A stretch of 64,000 nt of DNA from Sciurus carolinensis. Taxonomy: Eukaryota > Chordata > Mammalia > Rodentia > Sciuridae. Each line of letters starts with the position of its first letter. Position 1 is the first letter of the stretch. Under the pieces are notes generated by a model, which had not been told where the DNA came from, searched no databases, and saw only the letters and a list, made by a program, of their open reading frames with translations. Shown here piece after piece: positions 55,246 through 64,000 of this stretch. The stretch spans positions 27,364,750 to 27,428,749 of the forward strand of contig NC_062215.1 in NCBI RefSeq assembly GCF_902686445.1, in the 5' to 3' direction. The position numbers and the translations under genes were made by a program.

Positions 55246-56338
55246 AAAAAGTCATAGAAAACATCAAGTTCATGACCATGTGTTTTTGAAACAGGAAAAA
55301 TCAGAAGAGTTCAAAAAGTGGGGAACACAGTTCCCTGATTATGAGTATTTACTTGTGGTTGTCCTTGCTAAGAATCAATGGCAAGTGAGGGCAAAAGGAC
55401 CCTTAAAGTGACATTTATTTATTCAGTACATTTTGGTTTTGGCAGTTGCTATTTGCTAAAGAGTGTGTTAGGTAAAATCACATGAATCCTGGTAGAGTTA
55501 AGGTACAGTGTGAGGAGACAAGTCAAATGTAAATACTCACAGAAGTGAAGATAAAATTACAAGTCTCATCATAGTTACCAAGGAAGAGTTTGAGGTTCAG
55601 TGAGAGTCTCTAACAGGACCACAGTAAAGGGATTTGTCTTTATTCTGAACATTGTGGAACACTTCTGAAAGGTTTTACATAGTGATTGTGTTGGAGGTGA
55701 GGAGATTCTAATTTGAAAACCTCTGGATAAAGAGAATGAAGCATGAATTGGAATCACCAGGGGAGAGCATATCAATTAGAAAATTAATAGGTTGTCTTGG
55801 ATGGTCTGCATTAGGATGGAGTTGGGAGCAGCGAGGGAAGGGGATGGATTCTAGAGGAGCCCAAAGAAGTAATGACACTCACATAAAGTAAATCTTCACA
55901 CGAAAGTAAGTCTAGATTGTGGTTTATTTTTTTCCCCAAAACATGATTTTATTCCTTCTGAATATGTGTTGGGAATGCTATTCACCTATTTGAATGAATT
56001 GATTGTGAATCTGCTTAGTTAGCTAAAAAAATGTCCACACTTAATGGAGTGCAAATCAAGTTTTTATGTGATGATTTTTTCTAATGGTTTCTGGTTGAAA
56101 AAGACTTCAAACTAACTTACTTTTTGATTGGGCATGGACTCTACAGCTGGGTCTCTGACATACAGAGAGAAACCCAAACAATAGATTCTGCTCCTCATCT
56201 GGGGAAGTGAGACACCACTGATGTTTCTTCCCTTTGGCATTTCACGGGATGGTATATATACTGTTCCCTTTCCTGGCCTATCTTGAACAAAGTGTCTCCT
56301 ATTGGTTGTTTCCCATAGACGGCTCACATCTATTCCAT
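55246..56338. other. Unique DNA, no gene seen
   Basis: No repeat or gene recognised before the ID SINE target. Confidence 0.4.
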
Positions 56339-56437
56339 TTCCAGTGATTTTTTTTTTCTTTTGTGGTGCTGGGGATCGAACCCAGGGCCTTGTGCATGCA
56401 AGGCAAGCACTCTACCAACTGAGCTATATCCCCAGCC
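56339..56437 (-). repeat. ID-type SINE, antisense, with target-site duplication
   Basis: Poly(T)-rich start, GTGGTGCTGGGGATCGAACCC, GGCAAGCACTCTACC, AACTGAGCTATATCCCCAGCC. CTCACATCTATTCCAT occurs at 56323-56338 and 56438-56453, a perfect duplication. A and B boxes look intact. Confidence 0.95.
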
Positions 56438-56453
56438 CTCACATCTATTCCAT

Positions 56454-57072
56454 ATGACACCATGATAGGTAGCATCTGCTGTACCTGGCTGAGTCATGCA
56501 TAAAAGAAAAAATAATCATTGTAAATCAAAGAGAACATTAGCTCTAACCTATATGTAATATATAAAGGTATTACCATCTAGTTAGGTTTACAAGAACCAT
56601 TTTGTGTTTGCCTAATCTGAGATTGATCCATCCTTTAAATGAAAAATTGGACAGTGTCTATTCCAAATTGGGCAGTCTAGTGGACCCTTTGGCTACTGGA
56701 TCCACCCTTTGTCTGTTACCAAATAAAAACCTGGTAAAATAAGCCTTTGATGTAAAATCCTCATACCTGCTCTTTCTCCTCCCATCCTACGACAGAGGCC
56801 TTTACTCGATTTTTAATTTATTCCTTTTGTCTCACCCTTAAGATTTATATTTGGTACCAATTTGTAGGCTATCATATCAACCCCTCCTTATATATTTGAT
56901 GCTATGCCTTAGACATGGTACCTCCTGACTTTTAGAGAAGAGGAAGGTGGAAGAGGCAGAGGAGAGGGAGGAGAAGGACTGGCCCTGATGGTGAGCTCTG
57001 TGGGGTCAGCACCTGCTGAGCTCATGTCTGGACTGGGCAGTTGCACTGGGCACTTGACACAGGGCCACAAGT
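56454..57072. other. Unique DNA, purine-rich patch
   Basis: A purine-rich patch lies at 56936-56978. No gene is seen. Confidence 0.4.
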
Positions 57073-57238
57073 CCTCACAGTCCTAGAAGGGAAGTACTGT
57101 TATCCTCCCCATCACAGACATTGACAAAGGAAGTTTAGAAAGGTTAAGTGACTTAATCAAGGCCACACACTTAAGAGGAATGGAATTTGAACCCAGAATC
57201 CATGTGTTACACCACTGCAAAGTCACCTCTATGAATAC
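57073..57238 (-). repeat. MIR SINE, antisense
   Basis: CTGTTATCCTCCCCATCACAG, GAAAGGTTAAGTGACTTAATC, GGCCACACACTTAAGAGG and GGAATTTGAACCCAGAATCC; a well preserved antisense MIR. Confidence 0.88.
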
Positions 57239-57804
57239 ATTTTTCTGCTGTAGTTGGATCTCCCAAGTCCCCTCTGGTGGGCCCACTCTTGTCCCAGAGG
57301 ATGTGGGTAGGCAGGAACTGTCTTCATAGTCTGTATGTACAGCCAGACCCAGCCTAGAGCCAGGGCCTATTTAGTGCTATGACAAGAAGGCAAAGGTACA
57401 TTAAAAGGATAAACAAAGCTGCAAATGCCAGAAGACATATAAACATGAGCATCAAGAGCTTGGCAAAGTCTCCCAGGCTCTCTGATGTCCCAGCTTTAGT
57501 ACCTGTGCACATTACTTGAGGGTTCAATATAGAAGAATTAAACAGGAACAAGAATTGTTAGTATCATGTCATCTAAACGTTTTATATATTCCTTGTATTT
57601 GGGGGAGGATGTTAAATAGTCATTGACAAAATAATAATCAACAACTCCTTAAAGCATTTGGGAAAAGTTTCTTAAAGAAGGACTTAGTAGCATAGAACTT
57701 ATTCTTAATATCCAAAATTCAGAAGCACCCTACAAGCCCAATACAAAAAGAACAATAAACAAATGATGATAATCTTAATAATGCTACTGATGTTGTTGTT
57801 GATG
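57239..57804. other. Unique DNA, no gene seen
   Basis: A 65-codon minus frame (57354-57551) contains a hydrophobic stretch but has no other gene feature. Confidence 0.4.
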
Positions 57805-57940
57805 GAAGCAGCCAACATTTATTGAGCCCTCATTAAGAATCATTAAGGATGGATTCATTCTCTCATTTCATCCTCACAACTATCTTATAAAGATGAGTGC
57901 TACAGTTAATGAGATGATATTATCCAGAGTTTATAATAAA
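57805..57940 (-). repeat. MIR SINE, antisense
   Basis: CAACATTTATTGAGCCCTCATTAAG, TCTCATTTCATCCTCACAACTATC are the MIR 3' end in reverse. Confidence 0.75.
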
Positions 57941-58454
57941 GCAGAGAAATGTAAAAAGCAAGATATAAAATGGGCTTTTGTAAAAGAAAAAAACACTTCC
58001 TGAAATAAGAAGCCAGAAAGAAACACAGTATAATATTAATGGTTGTTATTTCTCAAAGGTGGGATTATGTGTAATTTTTTCTTCCTCCTTCTCTGAATTT
58101 CTTGTTTTACTCTTACAAGCCCTTGTTACCTTCACAATGGGAAAACCCAAGAAAATTTATTTACAGTGAACTAACAAGGGGAATTTCTTTTCTAACCATG
58201 ACTAACTAGGTAATGCTGATACTCAAAGGGTCTTTGGGGGCCTCTAGGAAACTTAGGTTAGATTTATTTTTCATCCACTAAAAAAGCAATTCCTAGTGAT
58301 CCCTTCTTGGAGGAAACTATTTCTGAATTCACCAGAAGGGGAACATGGTTATATTCTTCTCAGAAATGGCCAGATGCCTCTGATGAATCACAGGGGCGAA
58401 GAAATCTGTCATCTTGGGAGTCTGTGGTGACTTATACTTTTCTCCATCACATTA
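57941..58454. other. Unique DNA, no gene seen
   Basis: No repeat or gene recognised. Confidence 0.4.
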
Positions 58455-58635
58455 TTTTCATCTTTTTCTTGTTTCTTCCTCACAAGAGCCTCGTGAGACT
58501 AGGACACCAGGTTTTGTCAATGCCCCTGTTACAGAAAATGAGGGGCAGTGAGAACAGTTACCTGCCAAGAACACATAATGAAAAAGTCTGAGAATGGAAT
58601 CCAATCTCAGCTCAAGTAGGAGCTTTCTTCAATGA
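58455..58635 (-). repeat. MIR SINE, antisense
   Basis: CTTCCTCACAAGAGCCTCGTGAG, GTTACAGAAAATGAGGGGCAGTGAG, AGAATGGAATCCAATCTCAGC keep antisense MIR order. Confidence 0.72.
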
Positions 58636-60869
58636 CAGCAGCTGTCTAGTCAGAATCCCGATTATCCTTGGCAGGAAAGACAAACCTATCAGTCTATCAA
58701 CTAGCTAAAGATTCTGTGTCATGCTTGCTATAAATTCAGTATGTCATCCCTCATAACAAAATCAAAGGAATGCCAGTCGTATCGTACTTTGTTACTCTGC
58801 CCCTCCTGCAATATGACTGATGGAAGGCCATTCATGGTGAAGGTGCTGGCGGTTCGGTGATGGCTGCCTTCAGGCAGCATACAATGGGGAAGCAGGCAGT
58901 TCAATCCATAGTGCACGATCTGATCTTATGTAATACAGTGGGATGGGCCCTGTGAAAGAGACAGGAGGGGCCAGGCTTTCAGAAGAGGGACATGCTGCTG
59001 CTCATTCATGGGCATATTCACTTCTTAAATATCATTGGGTATCTTTCTGTTGCTATGCCTTGTGTTGAGTTCTGGGGATCCATGGTCACTAGAAACACAT
59101 GATCTTTAGCCTCAAGGATATTCACCTGGTGGGGAATACAGCATTAATCAAATGACTATACAGAAAGGATAAATGTGGTGGAGGATAATTAGTACTATAG
59201 AGATCATATCCTGTATCCTCTTTGACTCAAGGGTGGATTTCATTGCAACATTCCTCGAGAAACCCAGAAAGTCTGTGTTCCCTTCAGGGCTTGGACTTTT
59301 ATGGGATAGTTTTCGGGTGCTGATTGGAAGTGGCCTACTTAGTAATGCTTAGACCTTTCCTCCTAATAACTCGATAGGCTATTTCTGATGGCACTGCTGC
59401 TTCCTCCACACGCTGCACATCCTAGATGCAGGGTGTGTTTTGTTCCTGGGTTTATACATGCAGCGTAATGTTGGATTTTTCCTCTTTCCCAACAAAGCAG
59501 GCGCACACTTGTGGAGAGAAACTGCAAATCCACATTATTCGCAGTAAAGCAGGAGTTCCCATGCTGAAGCACCCTCCACTGAGGCTGGCAGGTGGCCAGG
59601 GATGCCTATGTTAGAAGAAATGCAAACCCCATTATACTCTTTCTAATTTTTTTACCCTCCTACATGAAGCACGCCGTAGCCACCTCATGAAAGATGGTGA
59701 TGTGTCAAAACTTAATTAGTCAACACTTGCAACCCATCTACATTATGTTGGAAAACTATGTTTTCAAGAGCTAGAGAAAAAAGCTCAAGATATTCTGGCA
59801 GGAGGGGAATTCTTAGAACACAAAGAAAAGAGAACAATGCAATCAGTTATTTTATAGTACCAAGGCCTTAATTCTTCCTTGGTAAAGCAAAAGTGGGAGA
59901 AAATTTCTTGGTTTCCTGGGTTATGGCACTAGGGTTGCCATATCTTTTAAATAAAAATGGGAACTCTATGGCCTGCCATATATTGGAAGATCCTTGGCCT
60001 GATGTGTTTGTGGGGGAAAAGAGAGACGGGGGTAGCATACTTGAGTTGCAGTTCCTGTGAATCTGGTAGGTACACACTCTTGGAGGTGACTGACTATCCC
60101 ATAGATGCCTGGGATAGAGAGGCTTTGGGGGATGTAAGAATTTCAGTGTTAAAACTGGGAAAGTCCTGAGCAAGCCAAGACAAGTTCATCACCCTTGTAG
60201 CATGAAAACTATGGTTATAAAAAAACCCTTTTATTACAAACTTAAGTCCTTTGACCAAGTCAGTGATATCTCCTTTGGTCTCTCCTTTGACCAGTGTGGA
60301 AGGATGAGGCTGCCTCTTGCTGGAACACTAGAGGAGACCTTTCCTGATCCTAAACTGCTCATCTCTCCAGCTTGCCCACCCCTCTCCCACCATCTTTCCC
60401 AGCTCCTGCCAGTTCCTTGCATCTTACCTGCCACCCTCCCTACTCCAGGGTGGAATATAGCCAATTGCCACTGCAGCTTAAGAGTTCCCCAGGTTCATTC
60501 ATCCTCTGTCCATGAAGCACACCCAGAGCTCCCTGAATATATTCTAGGGATTTTTTTTGACCAAGGGACTGAAAAAAAAATCATGTGGTAAATGTGCAAG
60601 TGATAAAAAGTCCTAAAATATTTCACAATAAAAAATATGCATTTTGGAATCTCTTTTATAGACATGGAGCAAGAGCTAGCTTGGTTTGCTTACTTATTAA
60701 GCACATAGTCAAGGGGGTCAGTTCCTCCTCTAACTCATCACTGACTCCTCTTTGCCTCTGTTATTTGCAGGCTGGATGAGGACACCTCTATCTAAGCTTC
60801 TTCTGCTTCTGGTGGCCACAGGAGGTGGTGGATGTAATAAAACCACAAGACTCAGGAGCTCTTGAGCCT
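58636..60869. other. Long repeat-poor stretch, no gene seen
   Basis: A weak MIR/L2-like patch lies near 59030-59215 (TTGTGTTGAGTTCTGGGG). Frames of 129 codons (60202-60591, plus) and 101 codons (59868-60173, minus) have no recognisable domain and compete with overlapping frames. Confidence 0.4.
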
Positions 60870-61000
60870 CTTTTAGACCTGGTTTCAGAACGTTTTTCTG
60901 CCACTGTGTAGTTGCATAAGCTGGGATGAATCACTTAATCCCTCTCAACCTCAGTTTACTCATATTTTTGAACAGATTTAAGAACATTAAAGAGAGCTGT
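60870..61000 (+). repeat. MIR SINE
   Basis: CTGCCACTGTGTAGTTGCATAAGC, GGGATGAATCACTTAATCC and CTCAACCTCAGTTTACTCAT are in MIR order. Confidence 0.8.
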
Positions 61001-61289
61001 TTGCATGTTCCAAGTCTTCTAAGGTGGTTGCTTTTTTTGCTCTGTAGTTCAGTGAGACAGATGCACAAGAATAAGCTGCACAAGAATCTCACCTATCAAA
61101 GATTCTAGTAATTTTCCCATATTCTTTTCATTACAGAGAGCAAGTGTTTGAAGATTTGCCCCAAGACTGGAGATCAAGAGTTATTCATCAGGGCCACAGA
61201 AATTGCATTTACTCTCCCAGTGCAGCAAGGACACAATTGTGGATTTGGAAAATGGGGTTCAGATTTAGAAGGGTCTGGGCTGAGTTCTC

Positions 61290-61398
61290 ACTGAGGACCA
61301 GGTAGAAATAACTACTCCTCCTGACTTCATAGTCTTGTAAGGATTAATTGAGAATGGATCTAAAAGAGTATAGCATCAAGTAAGTTCTCAAGAACAGT
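61290..61398 (+). repeat. MIR SINE 3' part
   Basis: CTTGTAAGGATTAATTGAGAATGG and a TAGCATCAAGTAAGTTCTCAAG end fit the MIR 3' half. Confidence 0.55.
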
Positions 61399-61739
61399 TG
61401 TTTCATTGGGCATCCTTTTCTTCCTCCTCTCTTGGAACAAGGAATTGAAGGGTCACATGGCTAGTAAGTGGTATTCCTATCATTCTCTGGCTTTTCCCGT
61501 TACCTACTTAGAGTTCATGACTCTTTGGCTGGTGAAAGCCCTACCCCAAATCACACCCTTTCCAAGAAAGCTTGTAGTCAATGACTGGCCTACGCACCTG
61601 TCTAAAGGTGGGGTCTCGCACACTCAAATGGGGGTCAGCTTTAGAGTTCCCTGTGGGATAAGCTGTACCCTTTATTGATGCTACTTTGCTAACCCAGTCT
61701 TTTTTCCTCCCTTCCCCCAATAACAGTTAAGTCTGAGAG
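61399..61739. other. Unique DNA, no gene seen
   Basis: A short MIR-like piece in reverse (GGTCACATGGCTAGTAAGTGG) lies at 61451-61471. No gene. Confidence 0.4.
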
Positions 61740-61928
61740 CCTTTTTCAGTTAACTTCCTGTACCTATGTGTCTGTCTCGGAATCTGTTTTCCATAACCTA
61801 TGATCTGTAATACTGCCACTAAATTATATGTCCCACATGTGTTGTATGTTCAGAGCCTAGAGAAGTGCCTGGCACATAGTAGATGTTCAATAACCAGTTG
61901 GTAAGTAAATGAATGAAATAACAGAGGT
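61740..61928 (+). repeat. L2 LINE 3' end
   Basis: AGAAGTGCCTGGCACATAGTAG, ATGTTCAATAACC and AAGTAAATGAATGAA, the L2 3' terminus. Confidence 0.82.
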
Positions 61929-64000
61929 GGGATCAGACCCAGTTCTGCACAATTCCAGTGTGCACAAACATGGCCATCCAGGCTTTTCTTAACTCACGAC
62001 CTCAGACCTGGTTCCATGTGACATTGTGCCCTCCTTCTGCCTGCATCCTATGCCAGATGAAACCCATAGTTAGCTAAGGCACAGAGATTAATTGAAAAAA
62101 CTCATTCCCACAAGTGTTGAACCTGGGAGTGCTCATGTGTGACGATGTAATTACTTTGGTGGCACTGATGCATCAGGAGGCCCCTGGAGAGTCTAGAATC
62201 AGACTCAGCCAAAGGATTCCATCTTAACTTTGAATTTCCACAGGCCTCTGTCACTTGATGTTAAACAACAGCATCTTAACAAATTGTGAATGTGTGAATA
62301 ATTTCTCCTTTTCTTCTGCTCTGGTATGTAAACTGATATTAAAGACCAGAATATTTATCATGTTGACAGCTCCTGCTTGCTAGATTAGATTTTGTTAGGA
62401 AGCTGAGTTTGCCTCTGAGAGCATTCAACTTCATATCATTCTATTATTGGCTTGCACTTTAATACTTTTGGTATTAGCTAGCTTTACGCCAAAATAAAAT
62501 AGAAGGCAGACAATAGGAAGAGTGAGCTGAGTATATTGACCACCTTTATTCCTGACTATTGGGGAAATACAAACTCACTTACTCAATAAAAAGCCAGTTC
62601 AGTTAAGGATCAGTGCTGTAACTTCCAAACGACTCCCGCCTCATCCACTGGATTAAGAGCCAGAGCATCACAGCTCATATTCCAGGGATGTGTTTAGTAC
62701 CTACTTTACCAAATCACTAGGAAAGCTATGTACTGTGACATCTGTCCAAAGGCAGAGAGAATCAAACTCTGATTATGCTAATCTGATATGGATGCAAAGA
62801 CATTAGTAAAATAGGCCACTCTCGCTGAATAAAATGTCCTTGGTTTTCATAACCGACTTCTTGACTTGATTTCATCTAATTCTCTGCAAAAACCAGAGTT
62901 CCAGCGGCCTTCGCAGTTCATGAAGGACCATTACTCTAGTGAATGCATGTGCTGGTACACAGGGTGTTTCAGAGAAGTTTCTTCCACAGTTGGTGGAGAT
63001 GTGCAGCCCTTTCCTTGGCACACGTGAGGTAGGTGATAGGTGTACTGAGCTCACTCTGGAAAACTGGATGCCCTCTCTGTCTCGCCACCAGTGCCCTGAA
63101 GGGAAGCACAGACTTCTCCAGAACTGCAGGTCAGGCTTGCAAAATGAGTCACTGCTTACCTCAAGACTGGGCACAGAGCGCCCTACCATGAGGTCAAGGA
63201 AAGAAAAGCCACATGAGCCAGGTGGAGTTTAGAGGCAAAGGCTGCAAGTTTGAAAGAGGGAAACTTTGTGTCCTCTGCTCTTTTTATCAAGTTATTTTGA
63301 GTCATGGTAAAACCCTGAAGAAACATGGCAAATGTTAGCACTGAAAAGCAACTCCTTCTGCAAGAGCAAAATTACAGTGTTGAGATGAGACCGACCCTGT
63401 CAATGTCTAATCATCCATTCAAAGGACGAAGACCCCATTTCAAGGCATCTTCTACAGATGTTCTTTTGATAGCTTTTTATTTAATAGTCAGCAAGAGACT
63501 CTGCTTTTTATAATTTGGTTTCCCAGAAAAAGCATCCCATTCTCTTAGGAGACCATACGGTACCTCTGAGATTTACAGGATTCGCTCTGCTGCAATGTTC
63601 TCGTCTCCTCCATGTTAATCACAGGAGGTAACAAGAGTGTTGAGAAAGACCCTTTTCCTGAATAGCCTGCAGGCCAGTCCAGAGCCCCCTCCTCCATTTC
63701 TGCTGCCCTGGCTCTTGTAAGCTATTGAGACTCCTTCCACTCTGTCTGCACTTAGGGACATCTTCTGCTTCAGTTTTAAAAACTGTAGATATGAAATAAA
63801 ATGTTGCTCTGTGTGGCTCTGCTCCATCTTTTTGCTTCAGCTTATACCTGTTGTCTTTTCTTTCCAAATGCTGGTAACTGCAGCTATTGAAACCAGCCGC
63901 CACCCCAGAAGCCAAGTGATAGGAATTAGCAGAAGGGGAGCCTCCTGTCCTTTTGCAGGTTCTGGCTGGTGACAGGGGTGACAGAGGCTTAGAGCGGGGG
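61929..64000. other. Repeat-poor end of window, no gene seen
   Basis: No nameable repeat. Frames of 97-105 codons overlap on opposite strands near 62872-63232 and again near 63615-63915; neither strand gives a recognisable product. Confidence 0.4.

Noticed and set aside
57354..57551. Small membrane protein (hydrophobic 65-codon minus frame)
   Set aside because: The hydrophobic stretch is short, with no signal of conservation or gene context.
60202..60591. 129-codon open frame, plus strand
   Set aside because: No recognisable motif, no gene context, and an overlapping minus frame of 76 codons; most likely chance.

Overview
This window is mammalian nuclear DNA with no protein-coding or structural RNA gene that I can support. 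The dispersed repeats point to a squirrel-family rodent (Sciuridae: ground squirrel, marmot or relative). Three things suggest this: short tRNA-derived ID SINEs, composite B1+ID SINEs of the kind described from squirrels as MEN, and MaLR LTRs and L1 3' ends that look lineage-specific. The assignment rests on recognising these families by eye, not on a database search. The longest open frames (about 90-130 codons) fall in repeats, in low-complexity tracts, or in sequence with overlapping frames on both strands, as expected by chance. The window is therefore intergenic, or lies within one very large intron.

Layout. 1-8.4 kb: mostly unique DNA with old MIR and L2 fragments, one ID SINE, and an unclassified GC-richer block near 3.6-4.3 kb. 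8.4-9.7 kb: an antisense L1 3' end with a telomere-like tract, then a MaLR LTR. 9.7-20 kb: MIR, L2, an MLT1 LTR, B1/ID SINEs and microsatellites. 21.0-21.5 kb: a Tigger (pogo) DNA transposon carrying a broken transposase start. 22.6-29.4 kb: an L1 end, MIRs, a MaLR LTR holding an ID SINE, and an old L1 split by a MER5A-like element. 30.5-32.3 kb: a MaLR LTR split by a 1.45 kb L1. 32.6-36.3 kb: two antisense B1+ID SINEs, an old L1 and an LTR. 37-40 kb: a long L2 fossil split by two LTRs and an ID SINE. 40.5-46.5 kb: a MER-type DNA element, an MLT2-like LTR, MIRs and a second L1 with a longer telomere-like tract. 47-52.6 kb: AT-rich, with an MLT1-like LTR and fossil L1. 53.3-64 kb: a B1+ID SINE, stacked LTRs, an ID SINE, many MIRs, and long repeat-poor DNA.

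Nothing here works as a gene system. What can be read is a history of insertions: target-site duplications (TSDs) and nesting order many of them. The most unusual observation is that two of four L1 3' ends carry CCCTAA-type (telomere-like) arrays at the same place in the 3' UTR, with different unit counts but a shared variant last unit. Edges of old repeats (MIR, L2, MLT1, old L1) are approximate, by roughly 10-40 bases.
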